Shown here: piece after piece, positions 33,817-45,781 of the stretch
Layout of the letters: each line of letters opens with the position of its first letter
Numbering within the stretch: position 1 is the stretch's first letter
Origin: Cylicocyclus nassatus
Taxonomy: Eukaryota > Nematoda > Chromadorea > Rhabditida > Strongylidae
Length of the DNA stretch: 64,000 nt
Direction: 5' to 3'
Assembly: GCA_958299035.1 (NCBI GenBank)
Contig: CATQJL010000112.1
Span: 43,218,833-43,282,832, forward strand
Notes under the pieces: generated by a model
Databases searched by the model: none
Told to the model about the DNA's origin: nothing
What the model saw: the letters and a program-made list of their open reading frames with translations, nothing else
Translations under genes and position numbers: made by a program

Positions 33817-34770
33817 TAGAACTCGACTCGAAATAAAGCTAGAAGGTTGAAATCTTGCAGGCACGATATTATGCTAAATACATACTAGCCACAATTTTTG
33901 GACCCCATCGGTTCACTCCATACCCCCGACCCAAAAATCCGGGATTTTTAGCCCTATAAATTCTTTCCTTTTTTATATCTCGAGATCTTGGAAAGCTGAG
34001 GCGCCCAAACTTTGACTACACAAACAGTGTAAGACCTAAACACTACACAAAAAGGGCCAGCCTTATCGGCTGAGTCTGAGGCTCATTGTGAATATGGGGC
34101 AAAACATCGCTTATGGAGTAAAGATGGCGAAAAGCCAAGGGCACCATTGGATTCGTCGACAAAATTTAGCCCATATATGTCCTATTCGTTTTTCTCCATA
34201 TTGAGTTAGAAAGCTGTATTTTCACAAAAAAAACGTGATCAGCGTTTTGGTACGTATTGACCCAAGAGAAGTGACAGTACCATATATTGCACGAAACTTG
34301 GCGAACTCATAACTCGGTTCAAAATAAAGCTAGAGGGCTCAAATTTTGCAGACATACTACCATGCTGACTTCTTACTATCCACAATTTTTTGGACCTCAT
34401 CAGCTCACTCCATACCCCCGAGCTAAAAATCCGGAATTTTTAATTTTATAAATTCTTTTCTTTTTCATATCTCGAGTTCTTGGAAAGCTGATTCGCCCAA
34501 ATTTTGACTACACAAACAGTGTAAAACCTAAACATTATACAAAAAGGGCCAGCCTTATCGGCTGAGTCTGGCCCGTTGTGAATATGGGGCAAAACGTCGC
34601 TTGCGGAGTAAAGATTGCGAAAAGCCAAGGGTACCATTGGATTCGTCGGCAAAATTTAGCCCATATATGCCCTTTTCGTTTTTTTCCATATTGAGTTAGA
34701 AAGCTGTATTTTTTCACAAGAGCTCAAGTCTAGGATTTTGATACGTACTGACTCAAGAGAAAGTTAGTCT
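33817..34770. repeat. ~480-bp tandem duplication
   Basis: AATAAAGCTAGA(A/G)GG...CTCACTCCATACCCCCGA...ATATCTCGAG(A/T)TCTTGGAAAGCTGA...CCATATTGAGTTAGAAAGCTGTATTTT occurs twice in direct order (33827-34260 and 34320-34760), roughly 90% identical. No convincing gene; an incidental minus-strand frame crosses it. Confidence 0.8.
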
Positions 34771-35326
34771 AATATGGAATTCATTCGTATATATGGCTAG
34801 TCTGCGGATTTTTTTATAATTCTTTTTTATATCACCGTTTCTAGTACCATATGAATATCACCGCATTAAGTATGCAAATTGATGCGTAGTAACATTGCTG
34901 GTAATCAGCATTGAAACCATTCGCGTTGTTGATAGCCACTGTAAAAGATGTTGTAGTAAGCTGTGCCCCTCGTGCACTATGCTCCATCTGACTTTTCAGT
35001 GGACGTATAGGTACTCTTGCACTTACAAGGTTTGAAGCAGTTTAAGAGCAGACATTATCTCCGTGATTTTGTGTCAGTCGTGTCGTGCGTATGTCGTTGT
35101 TTCAAACCTCGTTTTTCGCAACACCTCGTTCATCGTTTCTTTTAATAATCTTTGATTGTAACAAGTCGTGCGCGAACTGGAACTTCACAAAATATCACCT
35201 ATGCCTATTGCATATGCTGATTTCTTCGTATGTTTTGATGCATTTTCTTGCGAAAGTTCACTGTAAATCTCTTACAGGACTCCTTTATGTCTACTTTACT
35301 TTTACACAATTGTTTTCAGATGACAA
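34771..35326. other. Upstream region of the glycoprotein-like gene
   Basis: AT-rich and without recognisable exons, although 35085-35320 shows open frames. It may hold the promoter or a 5' exon of the following gene; TTTTCAG at 35312-35318 is a plausible acceptor just before the ATG at 35327. Confidence 0.35.
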
Positions 35327-37868
35327 ATGTTTTCTATTAACTCAACTACATTTATCATCTTCGCACTTCTCGTCGACCTTATTTCGACGAAGCCACTCAA
35401 AAGAGGTTTCACGAAAATAGATTTCATGGTGAAATAGAGGGATTCGCAGCTAAACATGAGCGGGAATGTGGCACTGTGTTATTAGGTATGCCTACCAACA
35501 GTTATGCTGAGAAGTTCATTTATGTTGCTTCAAAAAGATTATTATCATGAAACGCTTACTGTAGGATTTTACCAAAGGGTGATTGTCATTTTTATATTTA
35601 GTAATGACTTAAGAACTGGACACCACATCTTATCACTTTGAACGCGTAGAGATGCTGGATCTTCATACTGTTCTTTCTCAATTACATTGTTGACCTGTCA
35701 CTGTGCGTTAATCTATGACGTGACGAGACAAAAATGCAAGAATTCGTGAAATAAAAGGTAAAAGCGGCCGTCTTCCTGAACGGTCGTAGCTTACGCTAAC
35801 AAAAAGTCTGGAAAACTAATCTGGTTGGAAATAAAGGGCGCAGCAAAGTGCCTTATTCCGTAACACGCATAGATTGCGAACAATTATACATCTTAATTTT
35901 GTATCCTTATGTAGATATACTAAAACTGTCGCACATAGATTATGGAAGCTACAAAGATGGAAGAATGTTTGACAAAGTGCTAAAAATGTTCAAGGAAACC
36001 TTGAACGACAACAACACTCTAAATCGAGATTTACGCGCCAAGGTAAAACTGCTGTTAGCAGTGTTCTAAATGTGTTGACGGTAATCTCAAATGTCGAAAC
36101 TTATCGTTTACACAGGTTTATACGACCTTAAGGCAACAAGCATTGAAACCGCATATTCAAGAGATGCGCGAGTTATTCGAGAACTATAGGAGTACTACGC
36201 TGCATTACAAGTCAGTTACTTGAAAAAAAAACCTATGCTTGAACACAAACATTTTCCAAATTTTAGCTCGGAGCAATTGGAGTTTTTCCCCGTGATCGGA
36301 GTCATTGCCTTTGGAGTAGGCATTGGATTAGGAAAATTCGTGTATGATAGTGTGCCAAGCCTATTGCACCGATTTACAGAGGAGGAACAGCAACAAAGTG
36401 TACGTGATTTGGTTATTTATTTGCTACTCTAGTCAAATGCATATTTTCAGAAAATAGCAGAGAATCTTCCAGCGATTAGAACAAAGTTACACAATTTGGC
36501 AGAGATATTGGAATTGCAGACTAGTATGTAAGTCGAAGTTGAATAAGAAGTTTTATATATTCGCGAACGTATATCATCAAATGTATGCAAGGTAGAAATC
36601 ATTATATAGCCATTATTTTCTAGAAATCGGTTCAACTTCGTGTTCTCCCATGTCAGGACCCAGCTCAGTTTGGCCGTGGAGAGTGCTCTCACAGAGCTAT
36701 TCGATCGTGGCAGTGTCTCAAACCGACTTATCAAACATCGCGGTGAAAACAACCTACTGTCCACCATCGCAAAGCTTATGGGTGAAAAACGTTTCAACGC
36801 GTCGATGTTAAAGAAGAGGTACTTTGCTGCTGGCCAAAGCTCAAAAGCTACTGTACTTTCTATGAACAAGCACGTAATGGTAGTAAAGGCAAGTAGTAAT
36901 CGTTAAATTTATGTGAAAACGAAATATAAGCGCACATTTTTAGATCTGCTACCCAACTACAAGAGAAGAAGATCTGGGATATTTGATGCGCGTAGTAGCC
37001 CTAGGAAAGTTTAGTGAAGACGGTGCAGTGCATGCGACTCATGTATTGAGCACATATTATATCGTGCATTTGTCGATGAAAGTCAGCAATGTTAGTATGC
37101 TGGCAGAAGTGGGAGATATCGATGCTGATTGCACCGAAATATCGTCGACACTCTTTTGTAAGACAAGACTACAAAGGGAGTCATGCGCTTTAGACCGTAA
37201 CAAACGACATGGCTGTGCTGTATCAAAACGGAACTTTGGCGATGAAATGGTAAGAGCTTTTGAACGGTAACTTTTAACTTTTTATACGCTATACAAACAT
37301 CTTAGTTTACACATGTGGAGCCACTGTTGAGGACCACAGTGATAGCTACCCGAAGGAAGAGGATGCTTTATAAGAAAACGGATGAAAGCAAATGGAATGA
37401 AGTTGCAGTCCTTCAACCTGTCACTGTTGTGGAGATACCAAACGGGGCGCTACTTCAATTAGGGCCGATAGAGGTGACGGCACGGGTTGCAACAGGGAAC
37501 ATGACTTTAGAACTGAATATTATACTACCGGTAAGTGAAAATCAGTTATGCAGATTGCATTTAATATTAGTGGTTTTAGTCATCAAACTCTTCGTTAGAG
37601 CCATATGATGAAAGCTATGACGGCTACATCTCCAAGCCTCATGGCTACAAGGAATGCTATGCATGGAATTTTTGCATTGATCGATTTTTTTGGCTGTTTG
37701 ATGTTCGGACTGTCTTTGATTATATTCAATCAACAACGTCAGTTGAGATCGCTCAGGCGATGGACACGTCGAATCGCTGAAGCGTCGAATCGCTCAGAAA
37801 AGCTCGAAGGGAGCCTATTGAAATTGTTCCCATTTAATCTCGATCGCATAATAAATAAAGATGCATAG
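35327..37868 (+). CDS. Membrane glycoprotein-like protein (viral-fusogen-like layout), multi-exon
   Basis: Predicted exons by splice signals: ~35327-35424, ~35830-36053, 36116-36210, 36267-36399, 36451-36527, 36624-36888 (followed by a GC-type donor, GGCAAGT), 36944-37249, 37306-37530 and 37599-37868. Visible in order: an N-terminal signal-peptide-like hydrophobic stretch; a glycine-rich hydrophobic segment (36270-36345); a following helix with heptad-like leucines (36451-36527); a cysteine-bearing ectodomain with a C-x(10-15)-C cluster around 37140-37220; a basic RRKR motif near 37350; a C-terminal membrane anchor (~37660-37730); and a basic tail. That order is how class I viral/retroelement envelope proteins are built, but I recognise no family, and an ordinary host membrane protein is possible. 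No stop interrupts the listed exons. Joins of the first two exons are uncertain. It heads the run of plus-strand genes to 50.9 kb. Confidence 0.5.
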
Positions 37869-38075
37869 CTTTTTAGAAAATAGAGGAAGTAAAAATCTTC
37901 CATGTACAATATCATAGTGTTATAAACACTTATATTTAAACACTTACAACACTCATATATTTTCATCCTTTCAAATGTCTAATTACAAGCGCATTTGTGA
38001 TTGTTTTTCAATTCGTACTATTCAAAAGTTATAGAACTTGCAGTTTGATGAATTTTTTTACCAAGATACCAGAAA

Positions 38076-39132
38076 ATGGCTGAGCGTATCCGAAGAACGA
38101 AAAAATATGACAAAATTGTTAGAATTGACGACGCAGCAAGAGAAAATGAAAGACTGAAGGCATTCAGACAATCACAGGCTCTCAGCCGGCAGCCACAAAG
38201 CCACCGCGAAAACCCACCAAAAGTGCGGTGGCCTCATCGCCTCACTGTCGCTTCCCGCTGAGAACCGTGTCAGAACTGGGAGCGAGCGGGCTGCTATAAA
38301 GCCTTCAGCGCGAAACGAAACCGCCGCTTTCGCTTCGCGCTGAAGGCTTTATAGCAGCTCGCTCGCTGCCAGTTCTGACACGGTTCTCAGCGGGAAGCGA
38401 CAGTGAGGCGATGAGGCCACCGCGCTTTTGGTGGGTTTTCGCGGTGGCTTTGTGGCTGCCGGCTGAGAGCCTGTGATTGTCTGAGCAGAACATATTATCA
38501 AATTTTTTCCGGAGCATATGCCTGAAGGTCAGTTGCCTCAATTGTCAAGCATTAAACGATGTAATAATACATAATTATAGAAATGTTCTATCCAAAACAT
38601 ACCAGCGAAGCCGCACACTTCTGTGTCGTTTGTGGAAAACATGGAGAATATCGCATGAGTGAACATCTACTAAGAGCACATAGTGACGTTCTTCAAAAGG
38701 ATTCGATAAATTTCAAGGTTAGTTCATCCAAGCTTCATGGCAATAATACGTTTACTACAAAGTACGCCACTGATCAGAGCAAGATTTATTTCAAAATGCA
38801 GATTGTCGAGCAGCTAGGACGCGGTATCACTCAGTACATGGGTGTAGCACGAATAGATCTGAGGCTTGTACGTAAGCCAGTAACGTACGGAAAATTGTGC
38901 ATCTACCGCGATCTTACACGGCAGATCAAAAATTTTGGCATACCCATTGTAGGGGTAAGTTGATTTGATGCGTTATTGTGATACTCGAAGCAATTGAATA
39001 ATTAACTAAAGTCTTTGATTTCAGGAATATAAAGGTCAGATCAGCCGAGACAGGTATGTGACTCGTGCCGAAATGAACGTGGAGATCCAAGGATTGGAAG
39101 AACGCTTCAGAGTAGGATTTACAAACAAGTAG
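38076..39132 (+). pseudogene. Unidentified basic protein with one Cys/His finger, exon broken by a MITE
   Basis: ATG 38076 opens MAERIRRTKKYDKIVRIDDA, rich in Lys/Arg. The exon is interrupted at ~38164 by a palindromic MITE and resumes in the same frame at ~38486 (EQNILSNFFRSICLK, donor GTCAGT). Further exons: 38582-38717, with FCVVCGKHGEYRMSEHLLRAH, a C2H2-like CxxC...H...H finger; 38809-38953; and 39025-39132, ending GFTNK-stop. Acceptors are TTATAG, AATGCAG and TTTCAG. I do not recognise the family. A nucleic-acid-binding role is suggested only by the finger and basic N-terminus. The MITE supplies stops, so the allele should be inactive unless it is spliced out. Confidence 0.5.
38164..38485. 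mobile_element. ~320-bp palindromic MITE with TCAGACAATC ends
   Basis: Starts TCAGACAATCACAGGCTCTCAGCCGGCAGCC and ends with its mirror; the two halves pair over ~140 bp with few mismatches (AAGCCTTCAGCGCGAAACG at the centre). The end resembles the CTCAGAyAATCGCC family but the interior differs. No clean target duplication is seen. It lies inside a coding exon. Confidence 0.75.
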
Positions 39133-40459
39133 ATTCGAAACTATATCAACTTATTAATGAATGCGGTTTCGTCATAAGTGCCAGTATGATAAGCCATTAT
39201 AATCTATCAATGATCCTATGCAATAGTTGATGCGTTTTCAATTTTCTCGCATTCCCATGAAAAAAGTTGGAAATTACTTCAGTTAAAAAAACCCAAAGAA
39301 TCGTCAATTTTCAAACCCTTGTCTCTACGCTCGTACTCTCCTCATTACTCAGGCTCCTACAGAAGAAGAACGTGAGCTAGAAGAAGAGAGTAGTCCGGTA
39401 GTTGTTGAGCCGCACCAGTCCTAGAGGAGCAAATTGAAGTAGTGGGACCGTCCATATCACAAGCAACAGCTTTGGAGGCGTTTACACCTACACCACAAAG
39501 GCACCGACTATACGGTGGATCTCAAGTGGCAGAAGTGTTCGAGGCTCCGCCTAATCTCGATCTTATGTTTTCTTATGAGTTGGATGAACAAGCAGTACCA
39601 GATTATTACGTAGAAGAATATACTGTTCCAGTAAAGCGCAAGCACAGTAAGCAGTAACTTAGTCATGATATACTTACAATAACCATTTTGTCACCGTATT
39701 TCAACATTAAAGAATGGCAAGGGAATGTGGATGCTGGAATAAATTACTATCGTAAACTGAATGGAAGAGCGCATCCACTGCTGAAAGAGTTTGAAGAGTA
39801 CATTTCTGAAGAGTTGGTAAGATCTCAAGATTCTCTGTGTTTCCGCGACGTAAACACCGTTTAACATGTTTACTCCAACTGCTGTTTAGCCTGATACATC
39901 TGCGAGAAAAGGCAATCCACTGAAGAATGGAACTTGGGGCTACATCTCCTGTATAAATCGATTTATGCTTGTAGCTATGAGGGCGCGACAACGGTATGTC
40001 ATGTGCTACACTACAATTGAAAATCTTGTAGCTTTTGAATTACAGAATAAACGAAACAGTAACAATCGACGACGCGAATCTATTCATGCGAAATTGTACA
40101 AGCGTATATGAGGCGTTTGAAGGCAGAAGCAGGGCTCGGCACGAGGTGGCTAGTTGAAAATGCAAAAAACGAAGTCCCCCTTGACTTTTGCAAATTTTTA
40201 CGAAGTCCCCTTTGACCCTAGACCAGGGCTCGGCACGAGGTGGCGTCCCGAAATTGCAAAAAAATGAAGCCCCTATGACTTTAATGAAATTACGACATCC
40301 GCCACGAGATATTCGAAGAGAAGATACATGAAAAGGTCATCGAACACACGCGATGATATTCATATTTTCCGGATTGGCGGCATGATGTATCCATCGTCCA
40401 GCAATACGCGCCTAGAGCAGCCTTTCCGCGGCCGTTTAAAATTTTCAAGGGGCTATAAC

Positions 40460-42538
40460 CAGGGTTGAGCAAGAGGTCAGGCACAAGTCCTTCAAAAACG
40501 ACCCCCCCCCCCCTGAGAAAGCCCCTAAACGACCCTCCGATTCACCTCCAAGTCCTCAGGGATTTTGAAGAAGAGCAGCTTTCACTGCAGGTTTCTATTT
40601 TTTGAAAGTCTGTAGGCCCGACTTTCTGCGATTGCACAACCACACGCAACTTGACGGCAAGTTTTAGATCTGGATAGTCCTCTTTTCAGAGCTATAATTT
40701 TCACAGGGGTGGAGTGTTTGGCTCCAAATTTTCAGTATGGCAAGAAGAGGCTTTGGTTTCAATACCCATATCAAAAAAGGGGCAATTATTGAATTTTGAA
40801 GGCAAATTAAGAGGGTCAGGCGCAACCCCTCAAAAGCTCAGGCGGCCTGACCTTTTGAGGGGTTGCGCCTGACCCCATTAACTTTATTTTCGAAAAAGCT
40901 TTTCTACCCAAGTTTTATATGATTCGCTAGCACACCCCTCGAAGATTCCACAATAAGGGGTGCGGGAATTTATCTACCCAGAGAGGCATGCCGCCATGTA
41001 ATTAGCAGAGGACATGAGAGGTCATGAACTGTCAGCAAAGCTAATTTTCACCCAATTTGCACCGAAGACAGACAGATTTTGCTCACGACAGATACGACAT
41101 CATCCTACAGTGTACGGAACCGGGATTTCATTGAAATTTGAATTAAAAGTTCAGTAGTGAAATTAGTCTAACTAGGGTAAAAAATTGTATTCAGGGGTAA
41201 TCCGCCATGCTGGTTCCAAATATGATGGTGGTTTTGCGTGAAAACTCAAAAAATCTTTCTTTTTGATTTTAATCTTGTTTTCAAAATCTTAAAATTGTCA
41301 TTTGAGGGTTTCCCCGATGCTGTTTTCGAATATGCTAATGTTTTCGCTGGAAACTTCAAGCACTTTTTCTTTTGAAACCACTGCAACTTTGATAAAACTG
41401 GAAAACGAATGAAAAAAATGCTACTTTCAGAAAGACTAGAAAAAATGGTATAAATGCTATGAATGCTTCCAGAACTTGATTTGGAAAGATTTGAGGATTT
41501 TGTACTAAACCGTTATCATATTCGTAAAGAGCGCCCTTAGAAGCCCCCAAATCCAAGTTTTTATTCTGATTTGCCAAATATCACCACTGAACATTGATTT
41601 TATTCCCATCGCGAAGCTCGGTTTCATTTTCACGCAAAAACACCATCATATTTGGAACCAGCATGGCAGATTACCCCCAAATACAAATTTTTACCCTAAG
41701 TGGACTAATTTTACTACTGAACTTTGAATTCAAATTTCAATGAAATCCCGGTTTCGTACACTGTAGGATGATGTCGTATCTGTCGTGAGCAAAATCTGCT
41801 TGTGTTCGGTGCAAATTGGGTGCAAATTAGCGTTGCTGACAGTTCATGACCTCTCATGTCCCCTGCTAACTACATGGCGGCATAGCTCTCTGGGTAGATA
41901 AGTTCCGTTTCCCCACAATAAGTGTTTGAGCTTGATTCGACTTGTTTCGGCCTTGTGCTAATCCGAGGAGTTGAAGCACTCAACGTGAAAAACGCGCCGG
42001 CTGGAATTTTGGCAGCACTTCTTACTTACTTCATTGTTTGAAAGCGGTATGAAGTCCGATTTGTGGCATAGATTTGTAGAGAACATTACTTTGTTATGAG
42101 TATACAAAAGCTGACTTTTCTCACTTCTAAAACCAAATTGATCACGTTTGAAAATCACGCTTTTTAGACGTTGAGAAACAGTAGGAACTGCAGTAAGTAA
42201 TGGTTTGTAGAGCGCATAGAGGTAATTTGACATGCTGATTATGGAAATGATACCCATTTCACACAGAAAGCTTCCTTGTCGACCTCATATGTCAAGGTAA
42301 AAGAGATGGAGATTTGAATTTGGCTGAAACTTCCATTGTGGAAACAATCAATATGCTGTTTATGACCGTCATTCCTTCATGTGATCGCGATGTCCACCGG
42401 ACTAGCGCATTTCTTCTTCACCTTCGCAGTATCTCCCCAAATTAACAAATTCGATTCTTAATTACGACCTCCCCCCCTCACTCTTACGCTCAATACGATC
42501 CCCCAGGTCGGGCGCGCCTGACCCCACGCTCAACCCTG
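40460..42538. mobile_element. hAT-type element (inner), CAGGGTTGAGC ends
   Basis: Terminal inverted repeat CAGGGTTGAGC / GCTCAACCCTG with a perfect 8-bp duplication GCTATAAC (40452-40459 and 42539-42546). Subterminal AGGTCAGGC/GCCTGACC motifs and a palindrome GGGTCAGGCGCAACCCCTCAAAAG near 40813-40876. Non-autonomous. It sits inside the outer hAT and carries a third element. Confidence 0.88.
40958..41912. mobile_element. Mutator-like foldback element, ~955 bp
   Basis: Arms of ~300-350 bp (TTATCTACCCAGAGAG...GCCGCCATGTA...GACAGATTTTGCTCACGACAGATACGACATCATCCTACAGTGTACG) are mirrored at 41640-41905. The flanks share CCACAATAAG (40948-40957 and 41913-41922), a 9-10-bp duplication of Mutator length. 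The middle contains no recognisable gene. It is third-level nested in the two hAT elements. Confidence 0.7.
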
Positions 42539-43684
42539 GCTATAACTGAGCGGGGAGAAGGGGGTTTGAGGCGGTTTAGGAACCAGTTTGTAGGGTTTGG
42601 GATGTAGATGAAAAGTATGTAAAGAAAGTAGAAAAATTATGTGAGGGAGGAAAAATTTATGACTTTTTCTTTCCTAAGCCACCTCAGGTGGCTATCCAGG
42701 TGGCTTGAAAGCCACCTAACTCCGAAAAAAGTTTAGCACGCCTTTAGTTCACATAATTTTTTCATAATTTTTCATACTTAGTCCTAACTCCCCATTGACC
42801 ATCTACACACCTATTTTGGTTTCATTTCATCTTCACTTCGCTGTAAACAAACCCTTTGTTTATTTGCTGGCGGCATGCCGGCAGCGTGCCGGCCGCAGAT
42901 CGAAAGACAACGTCATGCTCTTCCGCAAAAACGATATCCCCTTTGTTTTTTCCCCAAAAACGATATCCAGCTTGCTTGCTAAGCCACCTGTGCCGTGCCC
43001 TGGGCGGAAGGAGTCAGTGTGGGTTGTCGGAAAAGCATAATCAAAGCTCTTATTGCGTTCAGTAAGTTTATCGAGCAAGGACTTGAAGCAAGTGAGTGAT
43101 TACATTCTATGTAATTAAATCTTAGCGCATTTCGTAATCGGTTTTTCACAAAAATATACCGCTTTTAGGAGCAGGCCGTGAACGTCTTGAGGTTTTGGAA
43201 CGTGGAAGGAAAAAGTGTCTAAATTACGCTAAGCTGAATATTGAGGAAAAGCGAGCATCATCATTTCAGGGTATTGTACCCAGCGAAAAGCAGCTAGGTT
43301 GAGTTGCGTAAATTCCTGAGTATTTCACTTTTTCACTTTCACTTTTCACTTATTTTATTCAGAAAGGTGAGCTCTATTGTGTTGCAAGAGCTGTTGTTGA
43401 ACATAAAGGAGTGGAAGAAAGCATCGAAAAGGATGAAGATTTTTAGACGAAAGGGTGTATTGCAACCAGCCCAGTATCATGACTTATAATAAGCGGCTTA
43501 ATATGAAGTTGTGTGGAGTTTGTCCGTTACGAAATTACAGTGAGGAATGATTTACGATACTAACATCATGTGAGGTTAAGATAGCGAGTATGGTTCATTT
43601 TTAACTGCGGCTCACGTTGCAATAAACCGAACAATGATTTGAAAGACAAGCTCTCAGAAAGTGAGTTTACCACGGTTCACGATG

Positions 43685-43722
43685 CCAGTGCGAACCTCTG
43701 CGAAGCAGAGGTGAAGCACTGG
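43685..43722. repeat. 38-bp palindrome, second copy
   Basis: CCAGTGCGAACCTCTGCGAAGCAGAGGTGAAGCACTGG, one or two bases different from the copy near 26752. The arms pair as CCAGTGC/GCACTGG and CCTCTGC/GCAGAGG. It lies between exons. Confidence 0.75.
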
Positions 43723-43853
43723 TCTGGTAACTATATAATGGGGATTGTCTTATAGCACTTATTTTGCATAGTGCTTGATTCTCGTGTAACAGTGATTTTA
43801 GAGCATTCTGGTGCTACATCATTCATTGCAACACAAGCAGGAATGAGTGTATA

Positions 43854-45781
43854 CCGTGCTGGCCAAAACTATAGATCCACTCTAAAAACTGCCGTAGTTC
43901 ATCTGCTTCTCAACGAATTGATCTGACATTTGGTACAGCTGTGTGTTCAACAGGCTTCCATCAGTGACCGGAGCGGATCCCGCTTTCGTAAAATTATGCA
44001 GGAAAAAATCAAAAATTTCGAAAAAAGCAGGCTTGAAGGTTGGCCAAAACTATAGATCCACCTAAAATTTCTTTCTGCTAAAGTAACTCTAGGCTTCCAA
44101 AGTCTTTTGTGCATACATAGTCGAAAGTCAAAGCAGTGGTTTTAGTCCAGCTGTGTCATACCTTTATGAGAAACGCCTAGCTGCTTTTTCACTTAACACG
44201 TTGACGACAGTGCCGCGCAATGGTGCGCGGCAGGCAGTCTGTCCCTGTGGACGACGCCGCGCAATGGTGCGCGGCGGCCTTATTTTCAATACTATCTGTC
44301 CAATCCTCTCAGTTTTTGTTCATATAATCAACATAGGCTCAGATACACTTCATGTATTAGCTCCGCCCCTTTTGGCAAACTCCGCCCACTCCTATGCCTC
44401 CCACAAGAGCCATTTTTGTTCATGAAAAGCATGGATGAGGCCGTAAATGAACGCAAAGACCTCAAACAACTATCAGCCAGGCCCCGCACACCTTCAGGCA
44501 AGCTCCGCCCCCTAAGTGGCAAGCTCCGCCCCCTGAGTGGCAAGCCCCGCCCACTTTTCAAAAATGCCGGAATTTGCACGATTTCATTGATTTTGAGCAA
44601 TTTCCAGCATTTTTGAAAAGTGGGCGGGGCTTGCCAAAAGTGGGCGGAGCCGCCTGCATTTTTGTATCTCACGCATAGATGCATGCATATATACATGCAG
44701 CCAGCTGTGAAAGTGCCGGGAAACGGTTCGTCCACAGGGACAGACCTTCAAAAAATGGCTCGTCGTCAACGTGTTAAAAAATACTTTTATGCGCATTTTG
44801 TTAAGCATTAAGCTCAGAATGATGTAGAAGCATTATTTAGCATTTTTACATAAAAAGATGTTTGTAAACTGCAGTCACGATTGTTTGCGAACTCACATTT
44901 CAATTCTTTTTTAAAGCATGAGTCTTGCGGTGTGTTCGGGAAACTCGAAGTGCTTACCAAGTGGTACCTTCCTCGAATTTTGCCACTCTTTAGCTGCTAA
45001 CTAGTGAATACACCCTGCTTTGTATGTTGCTTTGTGACTCATATGAGCATTATGGTCAGAACTAGAAATAACTTCAAGGCTTGTTGCAAATCCTTTTTGC
45101 AGAATGAAGTCTTCAATTAGCCTGAATACTAGGAACTGCAGAAACCTGCAACCACTGCATACGGACTCTCATACATACTAACGATGTCATCACTCCAATT
45201 CACGCTCATGACAACATTGCAGAAAGAGTTCAAAGTCATTAATTTGAATGCAGGCCTGCGGTTAGGTTTATATCGGGAGCGCATCGGATGCGAAAACTCG
45301 AACTTTTTTCTACTGCTTGAACTGCCAAGCATCTATAAGATAGATGGAGCCCTATCACTTCCAAACAAGTCAAAAAACTACGAAATTACTTATAAAAACA
45401 CATTCTCGGGAACAAAATACGCATAAAAGTATTCTTTAAGTAAATAAAGCAGATAAGCGTTTCTTATAAAGGTATGACACAGCTGGACTAAAGCCACTGC
45501 TTTGACTTTCGACTATGTATATGAACAAAAGACTTTGGAAGCCGAGAATCACTTTAGCAGACAGAAATTTCAGGTGGATCTATAGTTTTACCAACTTTTG
45601 AGCCTCCTTTTTTTGGAAATTTTTGATTATTTCCTGAATAATTTAACGAAAGCGGGATTTGCTCTGGTCACTGATGAAAGCCTGTTGAACACACAGCTGT
45701 ACCAAATCTCAGATCAATTCGTTGAGAAGCAGATGAACTACGGCAGTTTTTAGAGTGGATCTATAGTTTTGGCCAGCACTG
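43854..45781. mobile_element. Tc1-like element with ~310-bp inverted repeats
   Basis: Ends CCGTGCTGGCCAAAACTATAGATCCACTC and CAGTGCTGGCCAAAACTATAGATCCACTC, flanked by TA. The inverted arms (43854-~44170 and ~45467-45781) include a second internal TTGGCCAAAACTATAGATCCACC-like copy. The interior contains a nested TTAA element and, at 45180-45425, a short open stretch without a recognisable domain; no transposase is seen. It is inserted in or beside a coding exon. Confidence 0.82.
44197..44773. mobile_element. piggyBac-like element, TTAA-flanked (577 bp)
   Basis: Ends CACGTTGACGAC and GTCGTCAACGTG, with TTAA on both sides (44193-44196, 44774-44777). Subterminal GTCTGTCCCTGTGGACG and CGTCCACAGGGACAGAC mirror each other. 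Inside, CAAGCTCCGCCCCCTrAGTGG repeats and the mirror GGGCGGGGCTTGCC form GC-rich hairpins. Non-autonomous, nested in the Tc1-like element. Confidence 0.82.

Larger units (their letters stand above)
40130..43002. mobile_element. hAT-type element (outer), CAGGGCTCGGCACGAGG ends
   Basis: Left terminus CAGGGCTCGGCACGAGGTGGC, right terminus GCCACCTGTGCCGTGCCCTG; flanked by GGCAGAAG (40122-40129) and GGCGGAAG (43003-43010), an 8-bp duplication as in hAT transposons. The left terminus is repeated at 40224, a short terminal duplication. The right part contains AGCCACCT/AGGTGGCT palindromes. It is related to the element at 57455-58843. No transposase is seen; it hosts another hAT and a Mutator-like foldback. 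Confidence 0.8.
39355..43489 (+). pseudogene. Unidentified gene split by a hAT nest
   Basis: Exons: ~39355-39655 (after ATTACTCAG; acidic EEERELEEESSPVVVEPH, then a one-base frame change and VLEEQIEVVGPSISQATALE ... YYVEEYTVPVKRKHSKQ), ~39713-39815, 39891-39994 and 40046-40129. After the transposon the last one continues from 43003 (RSQCGLSEKHNQSSYC), followed by ~43171-43300 (ERLEVLERGRKKCLNYA) and ~43364-43489 (LQELLLNIKEWKKASKRMK, stop TAA). The 8-bp duplication GGCAGAAG/GGCGGAAG shows where the exon was cut. The frame change near 39418 is a second lesion. Charged, mostly helical; I recognise no domain. It could be two genes rather than one. Confidence 0.45.
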
